This document shows positions 1-8,732 of a stretch of DNA of 64,000 nt, piece after piece; position 1 is the stretch's first letter, and each line of letters starts with the position of its first letter. The stretch comes from SIRX01 sp965213905 (GTDB lineage Bacteria; Actinomycetota; Rubrobacteria; Rubrobacterales; Rubrobacteraceae). A program made the translations under genes and the position numbers. Below the pieces are notes generated by a model, which saw only the letters and a list, made by a program, of their open reading frames with translations, did no database searches and had not been told where the DNA came from. The stretch lies in the NCBI GenBank assembly GCA_965213905.1, contig OZ243922.1:1364001-1428000 (forward strand), written 5' to 3'.

Positions 1-779
1 TCGTAGCCTTCGCGGGCTTTTATGTAGTCGGTTAGGGCGGTCGGTACTTCCCCGCTCTCGCCGTAGCGGGAGACCAGGTCGGCGACGTGGTTGCCGACCA
101 TGCCCCCGAACCAGCGGCTCTGGTCGCGCTGGTGCTCGACGTTCTCGCCAACGTAGGCCGGGGCGGCGACGCAGATTTTTATGTCCGCTGGGTCGCGGCC
201 CGCCTCTTTTGCCGCGTCGTGGACGTGCTTCATTGTCCACTCCAGGATCACCGGGTCCGCGAGCTGGAGGATGAAACCGTCGGCTTTGCGTCCGATGAGG
301 TTGAGCGCCTTCGGGCCGTAGCCAGCCATCCACACATCAAGCTTGCTGTTCTTTATCCAGGGTATGCTCACCGCGCTGCCGTTCGGGGCCTCTATCTCCC
401 GGCCTTCGGCCAGCTCTTTTATGACGTGCATCGCTTCTTCGAGTTGGACGAGCTTGGTCGGTTTTTTGCCCATTACCCGCTGGGCCGAGTCGCCGCGCCC
501 GATGCCGCAGATGGTGCGGTTTCCGAACATCTCGTTGAGCGTGGCGAAGACCGAGGCCGTTACCGACGGGTCGCGGGTCGCGGGGTTGGTGACCATCGGG
601 CCGACGGTGATGCTCTCTGTTGCGGAGAGCATCTGGGAGTAGATGACGTAGGGCTCCTGCCAGAGGATGTGCGAGTCGAAAGTCCAGGCGTGGGTGAAGC
701 CTAAAGTTTCGGCTTTTTGTGTTAATTCAACGACACGTTTCGCCGGGGGATCTGTTTGAAAGGTTACTCCGAAATCCAT
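1..779 (-). CDS. LLM-class F420-dependent oxidoreductase, 3' end outside window
   Basis: Bacterial luciferase-like (LLM) TIM-barrel enzyme; only the N-terminal ~259 residues are in the window because the gene runs off the left edge. The start is the ATG at 777-779 (MDFGVTFQTDPPAKRV), one base from the LysE stop, so it is the last visible gene of the hydantoinase operon. Visible family signatures are TFDSHILWQEPY, ICGIGRGDSAQRVMG and VWMAGYGPKAL. It resembles the CPS_4043-type (TIGR03842) putative F420 oxidoreductases, which I recall as frequent neighbours of dihydropyrimidinase. Its substrate is not established. From context it could reduce or oxidise a pyrimidine ring. F420 versus FMN use cannot be told from sequence alone. 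Confidence 0.8.
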   Translation of the reverse strand, partial: MDFGVTFQTDPPAKRVVELTQKAETLGFTHAWTFDSHILWQEPYVIYSQMLSATESITVGPMVTNPATRDPSVTASVFATLNEMFGNRTICGIGRGDSAQRVMGKKPTKLVQLEEAMHVIKELAEGREIEAPNGSAVSIPWIKNSKLDVWMAGYGPKALNLIGRKADGFILQLADPVILEWTMKHVHDAAKEAGRDPADIKICVAAPAYVGENVEHQRDQSRWFGGMVGNHVADLVSRYGESGEVPTALTDYIKAREGY

Positions 780-1427
780 TTAACGTTCCTTTCCAGGGCC
801 GGAGACGGCGGTAGCCAGTCCCAGGGCCAGATAGATGCCACCGGAGAAGTAGCGTTGGCCGCGGCGAAAACTTGCGCTCTCGTAACGGCGTCGCAGCCAA
901 CCGCCAGCCGTACCGGAGAGCAGCGCGTAGAGGCTGTCGGTCGCAAGGGCGGCCGCCGCGAAGGTAAAGCCGAATAGCAGCATCTGGAACCAGGACGAGC
1001 CTAACGCCGAGTCTACAAATTGCGGCAGGAAGGCCAGGAAAAAGAGCGCGGTTTTTGGGTTGAGGATGTTGACGATAGCACCCTGCCAGAACACACCCGG
1101 GAGCCGCTGGGGTTCCACGGTCTCAGGGGCGGCATGGTCATCCTCTCCGAAAATCTGGGAGAGACCGAGCCAGACCAGGTACGCCACACCGAGCCACTTT
1201 ACGATGCCGAAAGCCGCTGCGGAAGAGGCCAGAATAGCGGAGAGGCCTGCGGCAGCGAAGAGTACGTGGACCAGCCCGCCCAAACCGATGCCCAGCGCGG
1301 AGACTAGGCCGGCCGGACGTCCTCCCTCGACGCCGCGGGCGACGATGTATAGAACGGCCGGGCCGGGCGTTAGCGAGAGCGCCAGCGCGGCCCCGGCGAC
1401 GATGATGAAGGTGGAGAAATCTGGCAT
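780..1427 (-). CDS. LysE/RhtB family amino-acid exporter
   Basis: Six-helix inner-membrane exporter of 215 residues, the usual length for LysE/RhtB proteins. The N-terminal family signature is LSLTPGPAVLYIVARG, followed by GLVSALGIGLG; the central LNPKTALFFLAFLPQFVD block is also typical. It starts 10 bp after the NCS1 permease stop and abuts the LLM gene. In an operon that makes amino acids such as beta-alanine from pyrimidines or hydantoins, a role in relieving amino-acid excess is a reasonable inference. The actual substrate is unknown. Confidence 0.85.
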   Translation of the reverse strand: MPDFSTFIIVAGAALALSLTPGPAVLYIVARGVEGGRPAGLVSALGIGLGGLVHVLFAAAGLSAILASSAAAFGIVKWLGVAYLVWLGLSQIFGEDDHAAPETVEPQRLPGVFWQGAIVNILNPKTALFFLAFLPQFVDSALGSSWFQMLLFGFTFAAAALATDSLYALLSGTAGGWLRRRYESASFRRGQRYFSGGIYLALGLATAVSGPGKER

Positions 1428-1437
1428 CAGCGGTTCC

Positions 1438-2955
1438 TCACGTAACCCGTGGCTCGCTGGACGAAGCTGGTTTGCGGCTGGGGATTATGCTCATCAGCAG
1501 GTACGCGGCCGCGGCGACCGCGAAGGTGAAGAAGACGCCGTAGGTGTAGAAGGATTGCAGCAGGTTCGGGTCCTCGAAGCCGGCAAACCCCGGGGTCGTG
1601 GCGGCGCTCAGGAAACCGGGGACTACCGGGACCACGCCAACAAAGACCGCGATGATGGCTTTCCAGTTCCAGCCGTTGGAGTACGTGTATCGGCCGTCGG
1701 TTTTGTAGAGGTCTGCCAGGTCGAGTTTGGTGCGTCGTATGACCCAGTAATCCACGATCATCACGGCCCCGATGGCCCCGAGCAGGCTGCCGTACCCAAT
1801 CAGCCACGTGAAGATGTACGCCCCGGCGCTGTTGAACAGAATCCAGGGGAAGGAGATGATTCCCAATACCGCCGTAATAACGCCGCCCATCTTGAATGAA
1901 ATGTATTTCGGGGCGAGGTTGGAGAAGTCGTTGGACGGAGAGACCACGTTCGCGGCCATGTTCGTGGAGATCTGGGCTATAACGATGACGATCATCGCCA
2001 GAATCAGGACCAGCGGCAACCCGCCGGCGATCTCGGTGATGAGCGCTACCGGGTCCCAAATCGCCTCTCCGAACACCACGATGGTCGCCGCCGTCACCGC
2101 GATCCCGATAAAGCTAAACGCCGTCATCGAGAGCGGCAACGCCAGCGCCTGTCCCGTGATCTGGGATCGCTGGCTCCCGGCGTAGCGGGTGAAGTCCGGG
2201 ATGTTCAGCGACAACGTCGCCCAGTACCCGACGTTCGCCGCGAGTCCCGGCCAAAAGAGAACCCAGAACGAAGTGCTCCCTTCTTGGAGTTGCGATGAGA
2301 CCGAGAAGATGTTGCCGATGCCACCGCCCGCGATAAAACCCCAGATTAGCAAGACTAGGGCGCCGGCGAGCAGGAGCGGGGCGGCGAAGGATTCCAGGAT
2401 CTTGATCCCTTCGATGCCGCGCAAAATGATGAGCACTTGAATGATCCAGAAGATAAAGAACGCGATGCCCGAACCCCAGGCGAGATCCGCCCATCCACCC
2501 CAAACGGCGCCGAGCAGGGCGTTCAGGGCGAGACCGCCGATCCAGGTCTGTATCCCGAACCAGCCGCAGGCCACGAGCGCCCGGGCCAGAGCAGCGAAGT
2601 TCGCACCCGTCACGCCAAACGAAGAGCGGACGAAGACCGGAAACGGGACGCCGTATTTGGTACCGGCGTGGGCGTTCAAGAGCATGGGGACCAGTACGAT
2701 CAGGTTCCCAAGCGAGATGGTCAAGAGCGCCTGCCACCAGAGCATACCGGCGGCCATAAGGCCGGACGCCAGCGTATAGGTCGTAATAACTATCGCCATC
2801 CCGATCCAGAGCGCCGCGAAGTTGTACGTCGTCCAGTTCCGCCGCTCGTAACCCGTCGGTGCAAGATCCTCGTTGTACAACTTCGAGTTACGAACCTCGG
2901 ACTTTATAGCGTCCAGCCGTTCCTGGTTCTCTACCGCTATGCCCCTATCTTGCAA
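1438..2955 (-). CDS. NCS1 family nucleobase/hydantoin:cation symporter
   Basis: A 505-residue integral membrane transporter of the NCS1 (Mhp1/allantoin/uracil permease) family, about 12 hydrophobic segments. The family N-terminal feature NWTTYNFAALWIGMA is at about residues 40-55. CGWFGIQTW, at about residue 129, corresponds to the Mhp1 helix carrying substrate-contacting Trp and Gln. NIPDFTRYA is conserved in helix 6. It lies directly downstream of the M20 hydrolase, so it likely imports the operon's pyrimidine, hydantoin or allantoin-type substrate. Which ring it carries cannot be decided from sequence. A second, divergent NCS1-type permease lies at 7423-8727, so the two probably divide substrates. 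Confidence 0.9.
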   Translation of the reverse strand: MQDRGIAVENQERLDAIKSEVRNSKLYNEDLAPTGYERRNWTTYNFAALWIGMAIVITTYTLASGLMAAGMLWWQALLTISLGNLIVLVPMLLNAHAGTKYGVPFPVFVRSSFGVTGANFAALARALVACGWFGIQTWIGGLALNALLGAVWGGWADLAWGSGIAFFIFWIIQVLIILRGIEGIKILESFAAPLLLAGALVLLIWGFIAGGGIGNIFSVSSQLQEGSTSFWVLFWPGLAANVGYWATLSLNIPDFTRYAGSQRSQITGQALALPLSMTAFSFIGIAVTAATIVVFGEAIWDPVALITEIAGGLPLVLILAMIVIVIAQISTNMAANVVSPSNDFSNLAPKYISFKMGGVITAVLGIISFPWILFNSAGAYIFTWLIGYGSLLGAIGAVMIVDYWVIRRTKLDLADLYKTDGRYTYSNGWNWKAIIAVFVGVVPVVPGFLSAATTPGFAGFEDPNLLQSFYTYGVFFTFAVAAAAYLLMSIIPSRKPASSSEPRVT

Positions 2956-2974
2956 GTGTGCTCCCTTCTGAAGG

Positions 2975-3037
2975 TTTCAGGTCTCAGGCTTTAGGCTTCA
3001 GGTTTTTGCTGATGGCTGACACCTGTAGCCTGACACC
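2975..3037. repeat. Degenerate heptanucleotide tandem array
   Basis: Nine consecutive 7-bp units fill nearly the whole gap between the NCS1 gene and the M20 stop codon: TTTCAGG, TCTCAGG, CTTTAGG, CTTCAGG (2975-3002), then TTTTTGC, TGATGGC, TGACACC, TGTAGCC, TGACACC (3003-3037). The first four fit YYTYAGG and the last four fit TGnnnSC. The array ends at the first base of the complement of the M20 TAG stop. The function is unknown. Confidence 0.7.
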
Positions 3038-4278
3038 TACTTTTTCGCCGCCCAATCAACCGTCTTTACCGCCAACCGGTGTAACGCCTGCACCGCAAGC
3101 TCCAAGTCTTCTTCCGGCGTATCCTCCTCTTTGGTGTGGCTCAGGCCTTTTGAGCTCTTTGTGAAGAGCATGACCGTCGGCATGTGCCGGGCCATCTCCG
3201 CCGCGTCATGTAGCGGCCCGCTCGGCAGCCGGTGGGATTTTCCGACGACTTCGTTCACCGACTCTTCGGCCATCCGGATCAGGTCGTCGTGGAAGAGGAT
3301 GGGCTCTATCTCCCAGAGTTTCTCCCATTCGACCTCGGTCCCTTCTTCTTTGGCGACGCGTTCGCTCTCGCGTTTGGCGGTTTCGAGCATGTCGGCGAGC
3401 ACGTCGGCGTCTAGGGCGCGTTGGTCGAGGGACATCTTGCACCAGCCGTTGAAGGCCGTGACGATTGCGGGGCTGACGTTGACGAAGCCGGTCGTGGCCC
3501 GCACGTCGTCGCGCCGGGCGCCGTCGTCCCGGATCGCCGTGGCGGCGCGGGCGGCGGAGATAAAGGCGTCGCGGCGGACCTCCATCGGGGTCGAGCCGGA
3601 GTGGGCGTGGAAGCCGGTGTACCGGATCGCGTGCCGCTCAACCCCGAACGTCCCGAGCACCACCCCGACGGGCAGGTCCAGCTTTTCGAGCACCGGACCC
3701 TGCTCGATGTGCAGCTCCAGGTACGCCAGCGCCTTCTCGATCTGCTGGTGCGACTCGTTCATCCGGTCGAGGTCCACGCCGTGCTCCCGCAGAGCATCCG
3801 GTAGCGCAACGCCGTCTTTGTCTTTCAGGCCGCGCACCTCGTCGGGGACGAGGGTGTTCGAGGTGGCGCTGGAGCCGAGCAGGCTGCGACCGAAGCGGGC
3901 ACCCTCTTCATCAGCCCAGTCCACGAGCCGGACCGTAACGGGTTTGTCTTGCTCGGCGAGCACCCGGAAGGATTCAAGGGCGCTTATGGTATCGAGGGTG
4001 CCGTCGAGCCAACCGCCCTGGGGCACGGAGTCTATGTGGCCGCCGAGTATGACGAACTCCTCGGAGTCGCCGGGGGAGGTGGCCCAGAGGTTTCCAGCCT
4101 CGTCGGTCTCGACCTCGCAGTCTATGTCGTCCAGCTTGCTCTTGAGCCAGTCGCGGGCCTTCGCCCATTCGTCCGTCCATGCGACGCGGCGGGCGCCGTC
4201 CGGGCCGCCGGTGAGGTCGGCTATTTCGTGAAGTTCTTCTACCGCGCGGCGGTAATCTACGTCTCCCACGGTCTCCAT
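3037..4278 (-). CDS. M20-family N-carbamoyl-amino-acid hydrolase / beta-ureidopropionase
   Basis: Zn-dependent amidohydrolase of 413 residues from the allantoate amidohydrolase/N-carbamoyl-L-amino-acid hydrolase branch of M20. Metal-ligand region GGHIDSVPQGGWLDG holds His81, Asp83 and Asp92; DWADEEGARFGRS carries Glu124/125; ELHIEQGP and the C-terminal SGPLHDAAEM are family blocks. After the Asp92 site the usual DGxLGV is DGTLDTI, a small departure. It starts at the ATG immediately after the aminotransferase stop, so the two genes are translationally adjacent. Downstream of dihydropyrimidinase its probable reaction is N-carbamoyl-beta-alanine to beta-alanine, CO2 and ammonia. An N-carbamoyl-L-amino-acid substrate (hydantoin route) is the alternative. 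Confidence 0.88.
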   Translation of the reverse strand: METVGDVDYRRAVEELHEIADLTGGPDGARRVAWTDEWAKARDWLKSKLDDIDCEVETDEAGNLWATSPGDSEEFVILGGHIDSVPQGGWLDGTLDTISALESFRVLAEQDKPVTVRLVDWADEEGARFGRSLLGSSATSNTLVPDEVRGLKDKDGVALPDALREHGVDLDRMNESHQQIEKALAYLELHIEQGPVLEKLDLPVGVVLGTFGVERHAIRYTGFHAHSGSTPMEVRRDAFISAARAATAIRDDGARRDDVRATTGFVNVSPAIVTAFNGWCKMSLDQRALDADVLADMLETAKRESERVAKEEGTEVEWEKLWEIEPILFHDDLIRMAEESVNEVVGKSHRLPSGPLHDAAEMARHMPTVMLFTKSSKGLSHTKEEDTPEEDLELAVQALHRLAVKTVDWAAKK

Positions 4279-5595
4279 CTATCCCACCTTCTCTCTGGTT
4301 CCGATCTCGGCGAGCGCCTCCTCGAAGACATCCGCCGCCTGCTGTGCGGCCTCGCGGGTGATGGTCAGTGGCGGCGAGATGCGCAAAGCGTTCGCCCCGA
4401 TGCCGCCCTTCCCTACCAGGACGCCCTTCTCCCGGCACGCCTGCATAAAGTGTGCGGCCGCCGGCGGGTTCGGCTTACCGTCGTCATCTATCATCTCCAG
4501 GGCGAGCATCAGGCCCCGGCCGCGTACCTCACCGACGAGCGGGCTGTCCTTCGCCATTTCCGTGAGGCGGTCTTTGAGGTAGCCACCAATTTCGTCGGCG
4601 TTCTTCTGGAGTTCGTTTTCGAGGATGTATTCGATGTTCGCCAAGGCGCCGGCGGAGGCGACGTGGTTGCCGCCGAAGGTCGAGACGTGGAGGTTGCCGG
4701 ATATGGAGTCTATGATCTCGGAGCGGCCCATCACGGCGCCGATGGCGAGGCCGTTGCCGAGGCCTTTTGCCATCGTGATCATGTCCGGCTCGATCCCCGA
4801 CTCCTCTATCCCCCAGAAGTGAGACCCCGTCCTTCCGAACGCCGTCTGCACCTCATCCGATATGTACAGGATTCCGAACTCGTCCAGCACCTCCTTGACG
4901 CCCCGGATGTACTCCGGCGGCAGCTCTATAAACCCGCCGACGCCCTGTATCGGCTCGGCGATCAGGGCCGCTACGTGGCCGGTGGTGGCGGTGCGGATAA
5001 CATCTCGCAGATCCTCGGCACACGCCCGCGCGAAACCCGGGTCGTCTTTCTCGAACGGCCCGTAGAGCGAGCTGTAAGAATGATGCGGCGGCATCGCGTA
5101 GGTAACATCGAGCGCCGAGCGGCTCGTCGGGCGCCAGGTGCTCTGGCCGGTTATGCCCATCGTCCCGAAAGAGCCGCCGTGGTAAGAACCGCGCATCGCG
5201 ATGATCTCGCTGGACTGCCGGTGCTGCGTCGCGAAGAGCAGCGCCGCCTCGTTCGCCTCGGAGCCGCTGGAGACGAAGAACACTTTCTGGTCGCCGCCTA
5301 TCGGGGACAACTCGATGAGCTTCTCCGCCAGCTTTACCTGGTTCTCTATGAGATAGAGCGTCGAGGAGTGCAGGATCTTGCCGGCCTGTTCCCTCACAGC
5401 CTCCACTATCTCCGGGATGTTATGGCCGCTGATCGTGGTAACGATGCCGCCAAAGAAGTCCAGGTACTCGTTGCCTTCGGAGTCCCAGACTTTGAAGCCC
5501 TCGCCGTGCGAAAGCTTCATCGGCTCTTCGTAGTAGAGCGAGATCCACTCGGGTATCACCGCTTTGTGACGCTTGAGCAACTCGTCCGGTCTCAT
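4279..5595 (-). CDS. Class III PLP-dependent aminotransferase
   Basis: A 438-residue fold-type I aminotransferase of class III (AGXT2 / omega-amino-acid transaminase type). The PLP lysine is Lys277 in MITMAKGLGNG, the phosphate-binding SSGSEANEAA is at 109-118, and the cofactor Asp is in YISDEVQTAFGRTG. The ATG start overlaps the dihydropyrimidinase stop by four bases, which points to translational coupling. Placed between dihydropyrimidinase and the carbamoyl-amino-acid hydrolase, the likely substrate is beta-alanine (or 3-aminoisobutyrate), giving malonate semialdehyde (or its methyl homologue). The amino acceptor, pyruvate or glyoxylate, is not determinable here. Confidence 0.88.
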   Translation of the reverse strand: MRPDELLKRHKAVIPEWISLYYEEPMKLSHGEGFKVWDSEGNEYLDFFGGIVTTISGHNIPEIVEAVREQAGKILHSSTLYLIENQVKLAEKLIELSPIGGDQKVFFVSSGSEANEAALLFATQHRQSSEIIAMRGSYHGGSFGTMGITGQSTWRPTSRSALDVTYAMPPHHSYSSLYGPFEKDDPGFARACAEDLRDVIRTATTGHVAALIAEPIQGVGGFIELPPEYIRGVKEVLDEFGILYISDEVQTAFGRTGSHFWGIEESGIEPDMITMAKGLGNGLAIGAVMGRSEIIDSISGNLHVSTFGGNHVASAGALANIEYILENELQKNADEIGGYLKDRLTEMAKDSPLVGEVRGRGLMLALEMIDDDGKPNPPAAAHFMQACREKGVLVGKGGIGANALRISPPLTITREAAQQAADVFEEALAEIGTREKVG

Positions 5596-6995
5596 ACTCC
5601 CACCCCCACACTCGGAGCGGTAAAGCTCCGCCCGACAAACCCTCCGGAGCCCCGCTCACCGACGACCTCTCCGTCCTTATACACCAGATTCCCCCGCACG
5701 TACACGGAGGCCGGGCCGCCGTGGAAACTTCTCCCCTCGTAGGGCGTGTAGTCCACGTTCGAGTGACGATTGTCTACGGTGGCCGTAATCTCAAGCTCCG
5801 GGTCCCAGAGCACGACGTCCGCGTCGGCGCCGGGCACGAGCGCGCCCTTCTTCGGATAGGCGCCGTAGATGCGGGCCTGGTTTGTGGACAGAACGGCGAC
5901 GAACTGATTTTCGTTCAGCTTGCCCTCCCGCACCCCGAGCGTCCAGAGTGCCATCGCCCGCTCCTCTACTCCCGGCAATCCGTTCGGGATGAGCGTGAAG
6001 TCATCTTTGCCGAGATCCTTCTGTCCCTCGTAGTTGAACGAGCAGTGGTCCGAGCCGAATATCTGGAGGTCTCCGAACTTGAGGCCGTTCCACAGCGCCG
6101 GCCGGTTGGACGGGTCGCGCAGCGGCGGGGAGCAGACGTACTTGGCGCCCTCGAAGCCTTCTTTCGCCAGATCCTCGTACTCGAAAGCGAAATATTGCGG
6201 GCAGGTCTCAGCGTAGACCGTCTGGCCGCGCTCGTGGGCGAGGTGGATCGCCTCCAACGCCCCGGCACAGGAGACGTGGACGACCAGGATCGGGGCTCCG
6301 GCGGTCTCTGCCAGCCGGATTGCCCGGTTCGTCGCCTCCGCCTCGACCGCCTCCGGACGGGTGAGAGCGTGGAACTTCGGCTCCACGTCGCCCCGTGCCA
6401 AAGCCTGCTGCTGCAGTTTGGCGACGGCGTCACCGTTCTCGGCGTGAACCATGACCAGCACGCCGGCGTCTTTCGACAACTGCAGCGTCTCGAAGAGGTC
6501 TTCGTCTTCGCTGTAGAGCGGGGTGCCTTTGTAGGCCATGAAGATCTTGACCGAGGCGACGCCCTTCTCGGCGAGGCTCGGTAGCTCGCTCTTTATGTCG
6601 TCGCGCAGGTCGGTGATGGCTACGTGGAAGCTGTAATCTACGACCGCCTTGTCCTGGGACTTCTCCGTCCAGGCGTCGAAGGCCCCGGCGAGGGTTCCAC
6701 CGACTTCCTGGAGGGCGAAGTCTATGATGGTGGTGGTCCCGCCCGCGGCGGCGGCCTCGGTCCCGGTGGCCCAGTCGTCGGCGGTCATGGTGCCGCCAAA
6801 CGGCATGTCCATGTGCGTGTGGGCGTCTATAAAGCCCGGCATCACGAGCTTGCCGGAGGCGTCAACCTCCTCGGCCCCGTTCGCGTCCAGTTCCGTGCCG
6901 ACCGCGACGACCTTCTCGTCCTCGACCAGCACATCTGCCTCGTAACTGCCGGCGGCGGTAACGACCGTCCCGCCGGTAAAAAGTAACTTGCTCAA
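5592..6995 (-). CDS. hydA: Dihydropyrimidinase / D-hydantoinase
   Basis: Binuclear-zinc amidohydrolase of 467 residues opening dihydrouracil, dihydrothymine or 5-substituted hydantoins. The metal centre is complete: His59 and His61 in DAHTHMD, carboxylated Lys150 in SVKIFMAYKG, His184 in VHAENGD, His240 in VVHVSCAG and Asp316 in FGSDHCSF. It is the first gene of a minus-strand operon with aminotransferase, M20 hydrolase, permease, exporter and LLM genes. The start is TTG at 6995, supported by AAGGAG eight bases upstream. A short hairpin (AGAGCC/GGCTCT) lies in the leader just before the ribosome site. Confidence 0.93.
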   Translation of the reverse strand: MSKLLFTGGTVVTAAGSYEADVLVEDEKVVAVGTELDANGAEEVDASGKLVMPGFIDAHTHMDMPFGGTMTADDWATGTEAAAAGGTTTIIDFALQEVGGTLAGAFDAWTEKSQDKAVVDYSFHVAITDLRDDIKSELPSLAEKGVASVKIFMAYKGTPLYSEDEDLFETLQLSKDAGVLVMVHAENGDAVAKLQQQALARGDVEPKFHALTRPEAVEAEATNRAIRLAETAGAPILVVHVSCAGALEAIHLAHERGQTVYAETCPQYFAFEYEDLAKEGFEGAKYVCSPPLRDPSNRPALWNGLKFGDLQIFGSDHCSFNYEGQKDLGKDDFTLIPNGLPGVEERAMALWTLGVREGKLNENQFVAVLSTNQARIYGAYPKKGALVPGADADVVLWDPELEITATVDNRHSNVDYTPYEGRSFHGGPASVYVRGNLVYKDGEVVGERGSGGFVGRSFTAPSVGVGV

Positions 6996-7164
6996 AACCC
7001 TAGCTCCTTTCTAAGCGCAGGAAGAGCCAGGGGCTCTCCAGACCTGACACTATGAACTAACTCTTATGGACAATGCTTTATCCTTCGGGAACAAGATAAG
7101 GCTGCAAGATCGGGCAAAAATTGGCCGCTCGTAGTATGCTGCCGGGATTTCCTCAAGGCTTGTG

Positions 7165-7177
7165 TGAAAACGTTTCA
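7165..7177. promoter_or_regulatory. Inverted repeat, possible operator
   Basis: TGAAA-ACG-TTTCA is a perfect 5-bp inverted repeat around a 3-bp spacer, midway between divergent pyrimidine operons. The A/T arms and CG-containing centre resemble LacI/GntR-type operators, but no such regulator is adjacent. Confidence 0.35.
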
Positions 7178-7330
7178 GCGCCTTACCTCCTGTTCCCTGG
7201 ATTGTTCAGTATAGGAGGTGTGGATGTCGGCTGTAAACCTTTGGCTCCGACCTCAGAGTCGGCATTGTAGCGGATCACGATCTGAAACCTCCCGTCCTAC
7301 GTCGTCAAACTATCGAGCAGTTTCCTCTAT

Positions 7331-7342
7331 CTTTGTACAAAG
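7331..7342. promoter_or_regulatory. 12-bp palindrome CTTTGTACAAAG
   Basis: Perfect palindrome 80 bp upstream of the codB-like gene. Its TTTGTACAA core also forms the arms of the operator-like repeat before the TetR gene at 42553. The same 8-mer TTGTACAA also occurs inside coding sequence (e.g. in sufD), so chance is possible. Confidence 0.3.
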
Positions 7343-7406
7343 GGCCATTTACCGCCGTGTGTAGCGGGTGCTAGTTTTCCGGGGTCTTTGTAGATCTCTC
7401 GATGTT

Positions 7407-7412
7407 AGGAGG
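7407..7412 (+). promoter_or_regulatory. Ribosome binding site deciding a TTG start
   Basis: AGGAGG located 10 bases before TTG 7423. It falls inside the longer reading frame that begins at ATG 7402 and so argues for the shorter protein. Confidence 0.6.
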
Positions 7413-7422
7413 ATTTGTAGTC

Positions 7423-8727
7423 TTGAGTAGTCCGGTGGTAGACGAAGCGCAGGTTGACCCGAGAACGGAGCAGAAACAGGATTACCCGCTGACGGCCGCG
7501 CCACACTCGGCCCGGCGCACGGACCTGTCCATAACGATCATCCTGTTAGGGTTTACGTTTTTTGTGGGCTCTATGTTCGCCGGCGGCAACGTCGGTCCGG
7601 GCTTCTCTTTCTGGAACATGCTAGGCGTTATAGCCGCGGGGAGTCTCTTGCTGGGCGCTTACGTTGCAGCCTTGAGTGCCGCCGCGCAACGCAGTGGGCT
7701 GAACACGGTCCTATTAGCGCGCTTTAGTTTCGGGAATTTGGGTAGCCGGCTGGTGGATTTTCTGCTGGGCTTTACGCAAGTTGGATGGTACGCCTGGAGC
7801 ATAGCGGTTCCGGCGGTGATCTTGACCCGGTTTACCGGTGAGGCGTGGAGCATACCGCTGATGGTGCTGTTTGCCTTGGCCTTTACCTGGACCGCGTACA
7901 TCGGCATCTCGGCGCTCGCCATCCTGAGCCGGGTGGCGGTACCGGCGATGTTGATCCTGGTGGTCCTGAGCCTGGGTCTCGCCACGCGGGATGCCGGAGG
8001 GCTGGCCGGGCTGACCGGCTCGGAGCCGACGACCGAAGTCGGGGTGGCGTTGGCGACCACCCTGATCTTCGGCTCTTTCGCCAGCGGCGGGACACAGGTT
8101 ACCAACTGGACCCGCTTTTCGCGGACGGCGTGGGGAGCTGCGCTTGCGAGCTTTATCGGGTTCACCCTGGGCAACGGGCTCATGGTGCTGGCCGGCGCCA
8201 TCGGGGCAACGGTCTACGAGCAGCCGGACCTTACCGAAGTTCTCGCCCTTCAAGGCCTGCTCGTTCTCGGACTACTGCTCATGCTGCTCAACGTCTGGAC
8301 CACGGCGGACCGCACCGTTTATGCTTTCTCGGTCGCGGGGTCCACCCTGATCCGGACCGAGAACCGGCGGCGGCTGGTGGTCGGGGGAGCCCTGATCGGG
8401 CTGGTCCTCGCCGCGAGCGGCTTCTACAATTTCCTGGTGGATTATCTGGTGCTGCTGGGCACTTTTATCCCACCTATCGGCGCGATCGTCATGGCGGACT
8501 ACTTCGTAAAGCACCGAGGCAACCTGACCCCGATCGAATCCACGGAATTCCCCGCCTTTAACTGGGCGGGCATCGCCGCCTATTTCGTGGCCGCGGCCAT
8601 CGCCCAGTTCTCGCCCGGCATCGCCCCGGTGAACGGCATCCTGGCCGGGTTCGTGCTGTACTTGATCTTCGACCGCGTATTCGCGGCGACCGGCATCTCA
8701 TCCCCGGGTAAATCCCGGGTAAGATAA
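7423..8727 (+). CDS. CodB-like cytosine/purine permease (NCS1)
   Basis: Integral membrane transporter of 434 residues in the purine-cytosine permease branch of NCS1, about 12 hydrophobic segments (e.g. ILLGFTFFVGSMFAGGNVG). The motif FSRTAWGAALASFIGF and the C-terminal GTFIPPIGAIVMADYF are typical of CodB. An upstream ATG at 7402 is in frame, but AGGAGG lies at 7407-7412, inside that extension, so the TTG at 7423 with a 10-base spacer is the more credible start. It is followed five bases later by cytosine deaminase, which makes cytosine the likely cargo. Confidence 0.88.
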   Translation: MSSPVVDEAQVDPRTEQKQDYPLTAAPHSARRTDLSITIILLGFTFFVGSMFAGGNVGPGFSFWNMLGVIAAGSLLLGAYVAALSAAAQRSGLNTVLLARFSFGNLGSRLVDFLLGFTQVGWYAWSIAVPAVILTRFTGEAWSIPLMVLFALAFTWTAYIGISALAILSRVAVPAMLILVVLSLGLATRDAGGLAGLTGSEPTTEVGVALATTLIFGSFASGGTQVTNWTRFSRTAWGAALASFIGFTLGNGLMVLAGAIGATVYEQPDLTEVLALQGLLVLGLLLMLLNVWTTADRTVYAFSVAGSTLIRTENRRRLVVGGALIGLVLAASGFYNFLVDYLVLLGTFIPPIGAIVMADYFVKHRGNLTPIESTEFPAFNWAGIAAYFVAAAIAQFSPGIAPVNGILAGFVLYLIFDRVFAATGISSPGKSRVR

Positions 8728-8732
8728 ACACC

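Larger units (their letters stand above)
6996..7422. other. Divergent control region between hydA and the codB-like gene
   Basis: A 427-bp stretch without a supported gene separates the two divergent pyrimidine operons. It holds a TGAAA-ACG-TTTCA inverted repeat (7165-7177), a perfect 12-bp palindrome CTTTGTACAAAG (7331-7342), a CCGAC/GTCGG hairpin near 7250, and the ribosome site of the plus-strand gene. I could not assign sigma-70 boxes with confidence to either side. Confidence 0.5.

Noticed and set aside
3949..5742. Long plus-strand open frame (597 codons) over the M20 and aminotransferase genes
   Set aside because: It lies antisense to two proteins with full catalytic motifs, and its translation is Arg/Val/Asp-rich without any family signal. 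It is a GC-codon shadow.
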